This document shows positions 1 to 7,292 of a DNA stretch of 13,860 nt, piece after piece. The notes below the pieces were generated by a model. That model had not been told where the DNA came from. It made no database searches and saw nothing but the letters and a program-made list of their open reading frames with translations. Positions within the stretch are counted from its first letter, which is position 1, and the number at the start of each line of letters is the position of its first letter. This DNA is from Holosporales bacterium. GTDB taxonomy: Bacteria; Pseudomonadota; Alphaproteobacteria; BNTO01. The DNA lies in assembly GCA_031270515.1 (NCBI GenBank), contig JAISXM010000094.1:1-13860 (forward strand), read 5' to 3'. Made by a program: the position numbers and the translations under genes.

Positions 1-120
1 ACACGCTCGATAATAAGTGTGTGATTCACAGGATACGCTATTGGAAGCCGGATGCCTTAATAGGGCACGTCCGGTTTTGTGGAGGGGCGGCCATAGTAAT
101 ATGAGCCGTCTACTCTCGAC
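1..120 (+). mobile_element. Group II intron, 3' end (domains V and VI), partial
   Basis: The catalytic domain V hairpin is recognisable at about 45-78. It starts with the AGC triad (46-48), and the lower stem AAGCCGGA pairs with TCCGGTTT. The characteristic internal bulge (T53 opposite ACG 67-69) is followed by an upper stem GCC/GGC. The apical loop lacks the usual GNRA form. Domain VI follows at 79-120: CGGC/GCCG and CATA/TATG stems closed by a GTAA tetraloop, and an outer GGAGGGG strand facing TCTACTCTC with a candidate bulged branch-point A. The intron should end at the GAC at 118-120. Bases 1-43 would be the end of domain IV, after the intron-encoded maturase, which lies outside the window. 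The call rests on secondary-structure pattern only. The intron lies just beyond the 3' end of the convergent nuoM-like gene. Confidence 0.7.
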
Positions 121-211
121 AAGTTTTTTGGATTTAGATACAGATCCCCCCAAAATAAACGGTTGGAAGTTATTTGTGGGTCAGAGTTTTTATAATGATC
201 GTAGCAATAAA

Positions 212-1768
212 CTACGCTGGTGCCCGATAATACAGACTTATCGCCAGCAACACGCACATCACGCCAGCAAATGCGCTGACCGAGGCGAGATGTGCGCGCT
301 TTCCTTCCTTTGTGATGGCCCAAAAATCCGCCGCCCCCCCCTGCACGGTCAAACGAGCAACGACCGCCATAAACACAAATACGCAAGCTAAGTACAGTCC
401 ACCGAATAGCAACAGTCGCCTGGCCATGATTTTTTGCAACGAACATAGGTACCCCCAGCAAGGGAACCCCGCACTCAGCAGGAACAGCCCCGACCGCGCA
501 AACGCCAGCCACTTCTGCTGAGTCGCCTGCTGAAACACCATAGGGACAACATACATACACGCAAAACTTAAACAGTAATTTGCAACAAGAAATACACTAG
601 TTGGATACGCAGATAACGATGTATCAATTAATATAAAAAACAAAAGTACTTGCTCTTGTAAATGCGACGTGCCTCCCCCATGTCCGTGGCAAGACGTACA
701 CTCCCTTCCACAACTACTCAGGTGGGCTCCTGCGCCGTTATGTTGCCTAAAATTGCGGGCACTTGTCGACAGCAACGCCGCAGCTCCCGCCCCCGTTTGG
801 TCCAAGTTCGTAGTCGAGCCAGCAAACGGCTCGCTTTCCGTGGATACGCGCGTATATGCTCGAACACAAAACTTCGCCAAAGATGCGCACAACGCCGCCA
901 TCAATCCCCACAGAATATAAACGCGCGTATGTCGTTGTACTGTTAACGGAAAGAACCTGTACACAAAAAACGTACAAATAATTAGTCGAAAAGCAACACA
1001 CGCAAGCTGGCACATCACGTCATATTGCTCGTTTTCGGTGCGGTTGTGTGGCGCCTCACGCACGGGGCGATGCACGAGTGGCCATCCCAAGATCAACAAC
1101 GAGCACATAAGAAAAGCTCGCACGAAGTTGTTTGACAAGGAGCTGCTAAACGGCGCGTTTTTGAGCTCGTGCCTTATTATTTCGTACGAAAAAGATGTTG
1201 CGGCGTAAGATACAGTAAGCAATACGATAAATAACAGGACGCCGCCTAAAGTGAACTGCAACGCGAACAACCTCATGTTTACAGGCTTATTAACAGATTG
1301 ATTAAGTAGCAAAGATAAACACACGAATACAGATATGAATGCCATAAATAATAAAATTACGTCAACGGCGCAAACCATAAGCAACAAACTCGTTTCCAAT
1401 AAAGTTAGTATGATCATGCGCATCCTGTAGTTATATGGGGATGCGCCAAATGAGATCACTGTAAGGACGGGGAAAATACTGGTAATTATTAGGATCATTA
1501 CGACTGAAAGACTGTCCACCCCTATGTGGTAATGAATGTTACAGTACTCAATCCACGAAATTTGTTCTACCAAGTGGAAGCCATCCCTGGCGTTGTCAAC
1601 AATAAGCGCCACTAACAACGCAACCGTTACGGTAAACACGTTTATCCACAACGCGCAATTTTGTATGTTCCGGTGATTTTTTGCATACGTAAGAAACAGC
1701 GCGCCCATCAACGGCGAAAATATCAGTATGGATAATAAATGTATATTGCTGTAATACGATAAAAACAT
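212..1768 (-). CDS. NuoM-like complex I membrane subunit, divergent, proton-path residues lost
   Basis: A 518-residue multi-spanning membrane protein. The N-terminus matches NuoM: LLSILIFSPLMGALFL (11-26), then FHLVEQISWI and YHIGVDSLSVVMILI (64-94), the typical start of NADH-quinone oxidoreductase subunit M. Further along, LLETSLLLMVCAVDVILLF (123-141) and WPLVHRPVREAP (229-240) line up with the family's LLETLMIG and WPFHTWLPDAHVEAP blocks. The essential TM5 glutamate (E144 of E. coli NuoM) is replaced by Ile145, and the TM7 lysine aligns with Leu226. The block around the second conserved lysine and the following helices is replaced by a hydrophilic Gly/Ala/Ser/His stretch (about 309-372). 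The C-terminus (about 415-518) again resembles NuoM. Last gene of a K-L-M operon, 4 bases after the L-like gene. The ATG has only a weak ribosome site. The family is fairly sure. Whether it pumps protons is doubtful. An Mrp/Mnh-D type subunit is the alternative, but gene order and N-terminus favour NuoM. Confidence 0.75.
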   Translation of the reverse strand: MFLSYYSNIHLLSILIFSPLMGALFLTYAKNHRNIQNCALWINVFTVTVALLVALIVDNARDGFHLVEQISWIEYCNIHYHIGVDSLSVVMILIITSIFPVLTVISFGASPYNYRMRMIILTLLETSLLLMVCAVDVILLFMAFISVFVCLSLLLNQSVNKPVNMRLFALQFTLGGVLLFIVLLTVSYAATSFSYEIIRHELKNAPFSSSLSNNFVRAFLMCSLLILGWPLVHRPVREAPHNRTENEQYDVMCQLACVAFRLIICTFFVYRFFPLTVQRHTRVYILWGLMAALCASLAKFCVRAYTRVSTESEPFAGSTTNLDQTGAGAAALLSTSARNFRQHNGAGAHLSSCGRECTSCHGHGGGTSHLQEQVLLFFILIDTSLSAYPTSVFLVANYCLSFACMYVVPMVFQQATQQKWLAFARSGLFLLSAGFPCWGYLCSLQKIMARRLLLFGGLYLACVFVFMAVVARLTVQGGAADFWAITKEGKRAHLASVSAFAGVMCVLLAISLYYRAPA

Positions 1769-1772
1769 TCAA

Positions 1773-3476
1773 TCAACTCGTTATGTTTATTGCCAGCATG
1801 GATGCAATCACTACTCCTAAAGTAAACAGAATTAAACGTTCCGTATCATCGGAATATAATCTCTCAATTAGGTACGTGGCTATATTTCTGTACAGCCACT
1901 CAACTTTACGTACTGCAATGTATAGCTGTAATTTGTACAAATGTGTAGACGGCGGCTCAAGTGCAGCCCGGTCCGCGCGGTTCCGGTTTTGCAAAAATGA
2001 CACGCGTGTCGCTGACGCACGTGCCGCTGACGAGCGTGCCGCTGACACGCGTGCCGCTCTGCCAAATAAATACCGCATACATTCTACACACAAAAGCGCG
2101 CCCAATGCAGTGGCAGCGCATAATCCTAGCCCGAAAATAATTTTTTCCTGAGACAATGTGACCGTCACGTAAGATTGCTTCATCCGCAAAGAGTCCATGG
2201 ATATGTGGACAATTCCACGAACGGTTCCACAAACAAGAGCCAAAAACACAGGAAGGTGCAACTTCAAACTTAACTCTTTCACGTGGGCGAACACTTGCTC
2301 TGTGGAGTGGTTGCGCCCCAAGAATACAATGCGAATAAGGCGAACAAAGCTAAACACATATGTGATTGCGAAGAATATGTGCAGAACTATCGCGTATGCA
2401 CTATCGTAATGTATCCAAATATTTATTATAGGCACACAAACAAGGCTGAGAATTAATGTAACTACAGAAACAATAAACGCCACGCCACACAAAGCAAATG
2501 TAACAGGGGTAAGCTTTAATATCCCTCCCATTTTTGTTATGTCGAACTCCCCCGACATAACGTTTACAATGTTTTCGACAACTAAACATACGCTCCCGTG
2601 AATGAATAAGTACGCAAGGATTGTGTGTTGGCTTAACTCTGCGCCAAACAAGCATCCAAGGAATATCACCAAGCATCCAACGCCCCAGTTTAATAACTGC
2701 ACAATAGTATATATGTTGCGCGTAAGTGTGCTTGCTATATTAAGGACAACTAAGCCAACGCCACTAGCGATTATCAAGGTGGGCCGATAATAGCTGTGTT
2801 CGACATAATACGGGAGTATGCGTGTAAAAAGGAACCACGTGTTTGCGAATATCCCTTGGTACACCACGACGTGTGCCACCGACGCAGCGCATTTATGCCC
2901 AGGAATCGATTTAAGTAATATTCCGACAAGGACAAGCCCTCCGCCAAGCAAGCACCAGTCGTCGCGCGTGGGTACGCTCTGCAGGTCATCCAATGTGTGG
3001 GCGCGCATCAAAAAGATAAACGAGCCAAACGTTATGCATAAATCAGCAAACACCTGAAGTTGAAAGGTTTGTGATGCACGCGTGTTTGTGTCTTTTGATA
3101 TGACAAACCACACAAGAATGCTGTAAATAAAAAAGCCACATCCTGTTGAATACGTATCTCCGCTAATACAAATGAGGTATGTTGCTAATACTGCGAATTG
3201 AATAAACCAAAGTGTAGAATACGTGGGCTTTGGGCGCAAATTTAGAGAATGAATCATCGAAATAAATCCAAACGCATATACGCCGTAAAAAACTTCGCGC
3301 GCAAAGTCGCCGCTAATGTATGGGAGGCGCCTTAATATGAAGACAAGTGACAGAAGCCATGACGCGATTTGCACGGCTTTGACTTGGAACGTGGGCAGCT
3401 CCTTTATAGTGCAAATGAGTGCGCCCATGAGCGATGGGGAAAAACTTAGCAGAGTGAGCAATATGTCGCGTGTCAT
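1773..3476 (-). CDS. NuoL-like complex I membrane subunit, divergent, proton-path residues lost
   Basis: A 567-residue multi-spanning protein; true NuoL is usually 600-650. The best family anchor is residues 312-334 (ITKMGGILKLTPVTFALCG), which aligns with the NuoL segment following the discontinuous helix (family form KMGGLRKxxPxTxxxxxxG). TILAYLFIHGSVCLVVENI (285-303) fits the helix before it (family FHLMTHAFFKALLFL). The usual [23 protein letters not shown] block is collapsed to a short segment around 190-202 (LLKSIPGHKC, then AASVAH). No glutamate remains in the region of the TM5 proton-path Glu (about 93-125), and the DIKRVLAYST lysine motif reads NIYTIVQLLN. A C-terminal linker (about 470-490) carries a 15-bp tandem repeat. 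The ATG overlaps the K-like stop as ATGA, preceded by AGGTGA. The frame has no internal stop. Family assignment is good; activity is doubtful. Confidence 0.75.
   Translation of the reverse strand: MTRDILLTLLSFSPSLMGALICTIKELPTFQVKAVQIASWLLSLVFILRRLPYISGDFAREVFYGVYAFGFISMIHSLNLRPKPTYSTLWFIQFAVLATYLICISGDTYSTGCGFFIYSILVWFVISKDTNTRASQTFQLQVFADLCITFGSFIFLMRAHTLDDLQSVPTRDDWCLLGGGLVLVGILLKSIPGHKCAASVAHVVVYQGIFANTWFLFTRILPYYVEHSYYRPTLIIASGVGLVVLNIASTLTRNIYTIVQLLNWGVGCLVIFLGCLFGAELSQHTILAYLFIHGSVCLVVENIVNVMSGEFDITKMGGILKLTPVTFALCGVAFIVSVVTLILSLVCVPIINIWIHYDSAYAIVLHIFFAITYVFSFVRLIRIVFLGRNHSTEQVFAHVKELSLKLHLPVFLALVCGTVRGIVHISMDSLRMKQSYVTVTLSQEKIIFGLGLCAATALGALLCVECMRYLFGRAARVSAARSSAARASATRVSFLQNRNRADRAALEPPSTHLYKLQLYIAVRKVEWLYRNIATYLIERLYSDDTERLILFTLGVVIASMLAINITS
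2005..2064 (-). repeat. 15-bp tandem repeat inside the NuoL-like gene
   Basis: Four contiguous 15-base units (2005, 2020, 2035, 2050) of the form CGTGCCGCTGACGAG with small changes. On the coding strand they give five-residue units of the type xARxS/xARAS in the C-terminal linker of the NuoL-like protein. The period is a multiple of three, so copy-number change keeps the frame. Confidence 0.8.
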
Positions 3477-3766
3477 TTGTCACCTGCAAAGTGGTCATGT
3501 TTGGCTTTTTTGGAAATGCACAAGCTTGCCCCCATAAGCGAATAACAAAGCATAAACACCATAATGCATACTGCAAACATGTTGCCTTGCGTTTCGTTAT
3601 TCCAAAAAGAAAAAAACGTTACGGCCAACACGCTCGCACCAGATGCACTTGCACACCATAGCACGGCGGCGATTTTTTTGGTCGCAGCAACGGCAAATAA
3701 GCACGCGAGCAGCAAAAATAGCGAGACGGCAAGCACAAAAACGGGGAAGGCGTCGAAATAGGGCAT
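3473..3766 (-). CDS. NuoK-like complex I membrane subunit, divergent, both key glutamates lost
   Basis: A 97-residue protein with three predicted membrane helices (about 7-28, 32-52, 62-85), the size and layout of NuoK (about 100 residues). The third helix, GNMFAVCIMVFMLCYSLMGA (61-80), aligns without gaps to the NuoK segment [20 protein letters not shown]; the conserved glutamate (E72 in E. coli) falls on Tyr75. In the second helix the other glutamate (E36, family motif SIEL) falls on Ala39. Loss of these residues inactivates proton transfer in studied complex I. First gene of the operon: its stop overlaps the L-like start (ATGA). An AGAGGT ribosome site lies just upstream of the ATG, and a promoter candidate is at 3789-3817. 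It could also be called MnhC-like, but the K-L-M order and sizes favour the Nuo assignment. Confidence 0.65.
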   Translation of the reverse strand: MPYFDAFPVFVLAVSLFLLLACLFAVAATKKIAAVLWCASASGASVLAVTFFSFWNNETQGNMFAVCIMVFMLCYSLMGASLCISKKAKHDHFAGDK

Positions 3767-3788
3767 TTAAACCTCTAGTTGCTGTTTC

Positions 3789-3817
3789 GTTATACATGCC
3801 CATAAAAACAATTTGAA
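3789..3817 (-). promoter_or_regulatory. Candidate sigma70 promoter for the nuoKLM-like operon, -35 inside a palindromic repeat
   Basis: Reading the minus strand: TTCAAA (3817-3812), a 17-base spacer, then TATAAC (3794-3789) preceded by TG, an extended -10. The -35 hexamer and most of the spacer belong to the arm of repeat copy A; the -10 is outside it. Transcription would start near 3782, giving a leader of about 16 bases that holds the AGAGGT ribosome site of the K-like gene. Sequence match only. Confidence 0.45.
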
Positions 3818-3882
3818 TTTTTATCTTAGTCGAAGCTTTGTAATACAACGAATTTCAAATTGTTTGTTATGGGGACCCGAGT
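3797..3882 (+). repeat. Palindromic interspersed repeat, copy A
   Basis: An ~86-bp element. The left arm TGCCCATAAAAACAATTTGA and the right arm (ATTTCAAATTG ... TTATGGGGACCCGAG) are inverted repeats differing by about one inserted base in the first 20. The core is ATCTTAGTCGAAGCTTTGT then AATACAACG. Copies occur at 3797, 3888, 5640 (partial), 8423, 8857, 11988 and 13347. This copy lies between the KPAP gene and the K-like gene. Confidence 0.85.
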
Positions 3883-3887
3883 CTCCC

Positions 3888-3973
3888 TGCCCATAAAAAC
3901 AATTTGAATTTTTATCCTAGCCTAAACCTTGTAATACAACGAATTTCAAATTGTTTGTTATGGGGACCCGAGT
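3888..3973 (+). repeat. Palindromic interspersed repeat, copy B (tandem with A)
   Basis: Same orientation as copy A and only 5 bases after it. The two arms are identical to those of copy A; the only differences are five or so substitutions in the central loop (TCCTAGCCTAAACCTTG against TCTTAGTCGAAGCTTTG). Confidence 0.85.
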
Positions 3974-4042
3974 TATACGACATTATACACAAGCACGAAA
4001 AGTTTATCAGTTCGTCCTTTCGAAGCGCAAGGGGCCCCCCAT

Positions 4043-5491
4043 TCAACGGAATCCTTGTAAAATACGCCATTGATTTTGTAGCCAAATATCATTGTATGGG
4101 ACTTGCCATCCAGCATGGGATGGGGCTGGCTTTGGGGCTGGCTTTGGAGCTGGCTTTGGAGCTGGTTTTGGAGCTGGCTTTGGAGCTGGCTTTGGAGCTG
4201 GCTTTAGTCCGAATGATTGAAAATGGGAATATTTACCTTGAACTGTGAGTGCAAAGAATACAAATGGAAAAAATGGACTTTGCAAGTATTTGTCTGCAGC
4301 TGATTCCAATGAGCCAGTGGCAGTAGGTTGAAAACTGCCATTAATGTGTACCAATACCGCATTATTTCTACCAGCGTATGCTGTTGGAGTTGATAAATCG
4401 TCAAAAAGCGAGTCATTGCTGCGTATGCTTTTCACTAAACCAGGTAAAGTACCTTGTGGAAAGTTGTATATACGGTAGGGCATTCTTGAAAGACACGATA
4501 ACTGTATAAATTCCCGGGACTGAATTGCTCCGGGATGAGTTTGAAATGGTTGATTGCACGCAGCTCTAGTTACGCATGAATTTTTATACGTGCCATCGAA
4601 TGCCCCTCTTTCTATTGCGTATAAATCTTCTAGGCGTGTTTCTCCTTTGAAAACGCCTAACTGTGTTGAAATGAGGTCCATTTTGTTAATATAATTGTCT
4701 ATCATGATCTGTATTATACGTTTATTCGTTGGAGGGCGTGGGTCGAAAAAATTGCTAGACATACCTCGAACATTGCGGCCATAAAACGCGTCAATACCGT
4801 AATTCTGTATCTGCATTGCTGTGTCGTAAGGGCGAAAGCTGTTGAGTAAAGACGCAACTTTTGCAACGTCATTAAGTGCGACCTTAACGTTTCCATTAAA
4901 TGAACGATCTATTCCTACGTCGCCAGGGTGATCCAGTATATTGCGCATGGACAAGCTAGATTGCTGCATCATTACAAATATTTCGCCGTACCTACGTGTC
5001 GCGCTGTCTTTTACATCCTCGTTGACAGAAACAAACGTGGACTCATTTAGTTGTTGCGCAATAAAATTGTTTATCACTACCACCTTGTTGAGCATTCCCA
5101 GCAGCATATAGTATTCCAGCACGCCTCTGAACAACAAAAGCGTGGCGTACCATGATGCGGTTTGACACTTAAGTGCCACTCGCTTTACAATATCGCATAA
5201 CTTTAATTGAATGATGTTATCAGCGCGCAAGCCAAATACTCTCGCTGGGTCAGTCAGATGGTCATCGTCACATGCCAAGAGTATGGGGGTGGCAGCCGAA
5301 TTCGGGTCAGGATTGTACCGAAGTATGCGTTCGGAATTATGACTCACAATTTCATCAATTTGCACTCCATATATAGCCTCCACGTTACCGAATGCGCAGC
5401 TCCACTGTGTTGTTGCCGCAGATTGACAGGTGTTCCTTCCGTAGAAGGAAAAAAGTGCAATTAATATTATAAATGTTGTCCATTTGTTCAT
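4043..5491 (-). CDS. Unrecognised secreted protein with KPAP repeats
   Basis: No family recognised. From the ATG at 5491 the protein is 482 residues and begins MNKWTTFIILIALFSFYG, a short basic stretch then a hydrophobic core, followed by NTCQSAATTQ. This is a good Sec signal peptide, with cleavage probably near QSA. A TTG nine codons upstream would put polar residues before it, so ATG is preferred. The mature part contains several Cys residues (for example WSCAF, LLACDD, KLCDIV, NSCVTRAACNQ, QLSCLS), suggesting disulphides and an exported location. Near the C-terminus, seven KPAP units (12-bp repeat) precede a short tail GWQVPYNDIWLQNQW. Such Pro/Lys spacers often reach across the periplasm or cell wall. 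It stands alone, with repeats on both sides. An exported envelope or host-interaction protein is a guess from the signal peptide. Confidence 0.75.
   Translation of the reverse strand: MNKWTTFIILIALFSFYGRNTCQSAATTQWSCAFGNVEAIYGVQIDEIVSHNSERILRYNPDPNSAATPILLACDDDHLTDPARVFGLRADNIIQLKLCDIVKRVALKCQTASWYATLLLFRGVLEYYMLLGMLNKVVVINNFIAQQLNESTFVSVNEDVKDSATRRYGEIFVMMQQSSLSMRNILDHPGDVGIDRSFNGNVKVALNDVAKVASLLNSFRPYDTAMQIQNYGIDAFYGRNVRGMSSNFFDPRPPTNKRIIQIMIDNYINKMDLISTQLGVFKGETRLEDLYAIERGAFDGTYKNSCVTRAACNQPFQTHPGAIQSREFIQLSCLSRMPYRIYNFPQGTLPGLVKSIRSNDSLFDDLSTPTAYAGRNNAVLVHINGSFQPTATGSLESAADKYLQSPFFPFVFFALTVQGKYSHFQSFGLKPAPKPAPKPAPKPAPKPAPKPAPKPAPSHAGWQVPYNDIWLQNQWRILQGFR
4122..4205 (-). repeat. 12-bp tandem repeat encoding KPAP x7
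   Basis: Seven contiguous 12-base units (plus-strand forms GGGGCTGGCTTT and GGAGCTGGCTTT, one with GGTTTT) in the coding sequence of the secreted protein; each gives Lys-Pro-Ala-Pro on the minus strand. In frame, so slippage would change repeat number without breaking the gene. Confidence 0.9.
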
Positions 5492-5639
5492 GATGTGTTG
5501 TATTTTGTATGTACCCAATCCACTAGTTTAGTGTATCCGATATTGAGGGGATTTGTCATCTTTTTTGCTGATGGTCGCGCAAGTTAGAAATGTCCGGTTG
5601 TTGGGAATAGCCAGATCTACGAGGTTGGTTTTCGATTAT

Positions 5640-5702
5640 TTTTTATTCTAGTCTAAGCCTTGTATTACAACAACGTTCAAATCGTTTGTTACGGGTCCCG
5701 AT
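5640..5702 (+). repeat. Palindromic interspersed repeat, copy C (5'-truncated)
   Basis: The core (TTTATTCTAGTCTAAGCCTT then GTATTACAACAACG) and right arm (TTCAAATCGTTTGTTACGGG) of the ~86-bp repeat are present with several substitutions. The left arm is absent, so this copy is degenerate. Confidence 0.65.
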
Positions 5703-5829
5703 ACATCAGGAACCGGTGCAATATCATCACAATACGAAAAAAACTGAGAATGTAAATTGGCAAAAGTGGTTGCATTGTTAACCTTTGCAATGACAGAATT
5801 GGAGTTGGGAATGCCCTCCTCTTCCGCAC

Positions 5830-5855
5830 GCCCCCTGGGTGGGTGGGGGCTAGGG
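5830..5855 (+). other. G-quadruplex motif overlapping a GC hairpin
   Basis: GGGTGGGTGGGGGCTAGGG at 5837-5855 has four runs of at least three G with loops of 1, 1 and 3 bases, a standard intramolecular quadruplex pattern. The same bases can form a competing hairpin, GCCCCC (5830-5835) with GGGGGC (5845-5850). No T run follows on either strand, so it does not look like a simple terminator. Confidence 0.5.
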
Positions 5856-6005
5856 ATGGTTATTATATCACAAAAAGATTAAAAAATCGTTAAGAATTTT
5901 CCGTTTATATCGGATTGCAGTAAAAAAACAAATAAAAGAGAAGAGCGCGGATGGAGCAGATTGTAGGGCGATGGCATATATATTTATCTGGGTATAAATA
6001 TTGCG

Positions 6006-7292
6006 CTACCTGCACATCTCTCTCGGGTCAAACACAAAAATCATATGCTTCCACGTCTCATACCTATCCATAGGTAGCGGCAGAGGGCTGCATTCAGGAT
6101 CCAAAACCGCGCGCAGTGCACTTTCTGCGGCGATGCGGAACTCTGGATCTGAGTCGGACCGCTTGCGATCTACCAAAATCGCCTTATCAACGCTGCCATC
6201 AGACTTTATGAACAGTTCAATCTCAACTATTATGTCGTACGCCTTTTCGTGCCCGCTCGGCATGTTCCAAAAGCGCTTCATGTGCTGGTTGAGCAAATCC
6301 ATTTCCGTCCCGGTGAGCTCATTGCCGATTGTTTCTGCTGGCGCGGCTTTGCTGTTGCCTCCACCAGACGCCTTCCCAAGAAAATCGCTGACCGACTTGG
6401 CTGCTGTGCCTTTTTTGCCCAAATCGACTTTTCCTGCGACAACACCGTGAGTCGGGGATGGCTTTGGGGCGCCTTTTGATGGCTTTTTATTGGCGGCTGC
6501 GGTTTTGGCGCGCACAGAGGGCGTGGTCGCGTTAGACGGCTTTGCGGGCGCAGGTTTTCGCGGCGCAGCGGACTTCGCATGTGCAGGTTTTTGCTTAGCA
6601 TTCGACGTGGCGGACTTTGCAGGCGCAGGTTTTTGCGGAGCAGGTGTAGCAGGCTTTTGCTGAGCAGGCGTAGCAGGCTTTTGCGGAGCATTTTGTGTTG
6701 CACTTTTTTGGGGAGCCGGGGCTGCTGCCGCGGGACGATTGGGAGCCGGAGCTGCACCTGGAGAGTTATTGGGGCTGTGCGATGCGTTATCCTCAGCAGG
6801 AGTAGGCGCATTCGCTGGTTGAGGCGCACTAGTTTGTTGAAGAGCCTTAGGTTCAGTATTGGGCTCAATATCAGTATTAGGTTGCGGCTCCACCTTAGGC
6901 ACAGCCTTATCTTCAGCTTGATGCTCAAGAGCCTTAGGCTCCACCTTAGGCTCCACCTTAGGCCCCACCTTCTGCCCAGAATCATTGGATTCGGGCACTT
7001 TTGGCGCAGCATTCGGCTTAGGCACCCTAGGTTTTGGCGGCTTCCGCAATGTTGGTGCCGCGCCGTTTGGAGTCGCGTCATCCTTCGCATTTGCTGCATC
7101 ACGCACAGCCTGAGGGCCGATGACCGGAGCCGCGCTCTTCGCTCCAAGTACGACAAAGTCGACAATAACCGGGCTCGCCCGCGGAGTAGAGTCCGCGCGA
7201 TGTGGATTGTGCTTTGCTTGCAACAACAAAGCCAGCGCAACAAAAAGATGGAGCCCCGTTGATAAAAGCGCCGCCTTGGGCATGGTTAACAT
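6006..7292 (-). CDS. tolA: TolA, cell envelope Tol-Pal system protein
   Basis: 428 residues in three parts, as in TolA: an N-terminal membrane anchor (about 7-25, ALLSTGLHLFVALALLLQA); a long low-complexity Pro/Ala/Lys linker (about 45-300, with VEPK and PQKPA-type repeats) that would span the periplasm; and a globular C-terminal domain (about 315-428). The last domain carries the alphaproteobacterial TolA signature: LTGTEMDLLNQHMKRFWNMP, SDPEFRIAAESALRAV, CSPLPLPMDRYETWKHMIF and a terminal FDPRE. TolA couples the TolQR motor in the inner membrane to TolB-Pal at the outer membrane and supports envelope constriction at division. tolQ, tolR, tolB and pal are not adjacent, so it is an orphan here. 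Two ATGs (7292, 7283) are possible and neither has a clear ribosome site. The 5' side faces the divergent gene at 7508. Confidence 0.9.
   Translation of the reverse strand: MLTMPKAALLSTGLHLFVALALLLQAKHNPHRADSTPRASPVIVDFVVLGAKSAAPVIGPQAVRDAANAKDDATPNGAAPTLRKPPKPRVPKPNAAPKVPESNDSGQKVGPKVEPKVEPKALEHQAEDKAVPKVEPQPNTDIEPNTEPKALQQTSAPQPANAPTPAEDNASHSPNNSPGAAPAPNRPAAAAPAPQKSATQNAPQKPATPAQQKPATPAPQKPAPAKSATSNAKQKPAHAKSAAPRKPAPAKPSNATTPSVRAKTAAANKKPSKGAPKPSPTHGVVAGKVDLGKKGTAAKSVSDFLGKASGGGNSKAAPAETIGNELTGTEMDLLNQHMKRFWNMPSGHEKAYDIIVEIELFIKSDGSVDKAILVDRKRSDSDPEFRIAAESALRAVLDPECSPLPLPMDRYETWKHMIFVFDPREMCR

Larger units (their letters stand above)
5492..6005. other. Gene-free region between the KPAP gene and tolA
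   Basis: About 510 bases without a credible reading frame. It holds a decayed copy of the palindromic repeat (5640-5702), a 17-base motif (5579-5595) found again at 12132-12148, and a G-rich hairpin/quadruplex candidate (5830-5855). AT-rich sequence follows up to the tolA stop. It must contain the promoter of the KPAP gene, but I could not pick one with confidence. Confidence 0.6.

Noticed and set aside
17..100. Similarity of CDSQ peptides at 20-31 and 13466-13477
   Set aside because: Only a few residues match, and the first lies in intron RNA structure; probably chance.
57..560. Minus-strand frame of 167 codons in the left part
   Set aside because: Overlaps the nuoM-like C-terminus in another frame, has no family resemblance and runs through the intron domain V/VI structure.
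1773..3766. Mrp/Mnh sodium-proton antiporter subunits C and A
   Set aside because: The sizes, the K-L-M order, the NuoM-type N-terminus of the third gene and the lack of an MnhA-like C-terminal extension or MnhB/E/F/G neighbours fit complex I better.
6278..7262. Long frames of 321 codons (minus) and 227 codons (plus) over tolA
   Set aside because: Low-complexity Leu/Arg translations caused by the repetitive Pro/Ala/Lys linker of TolA in other frames.
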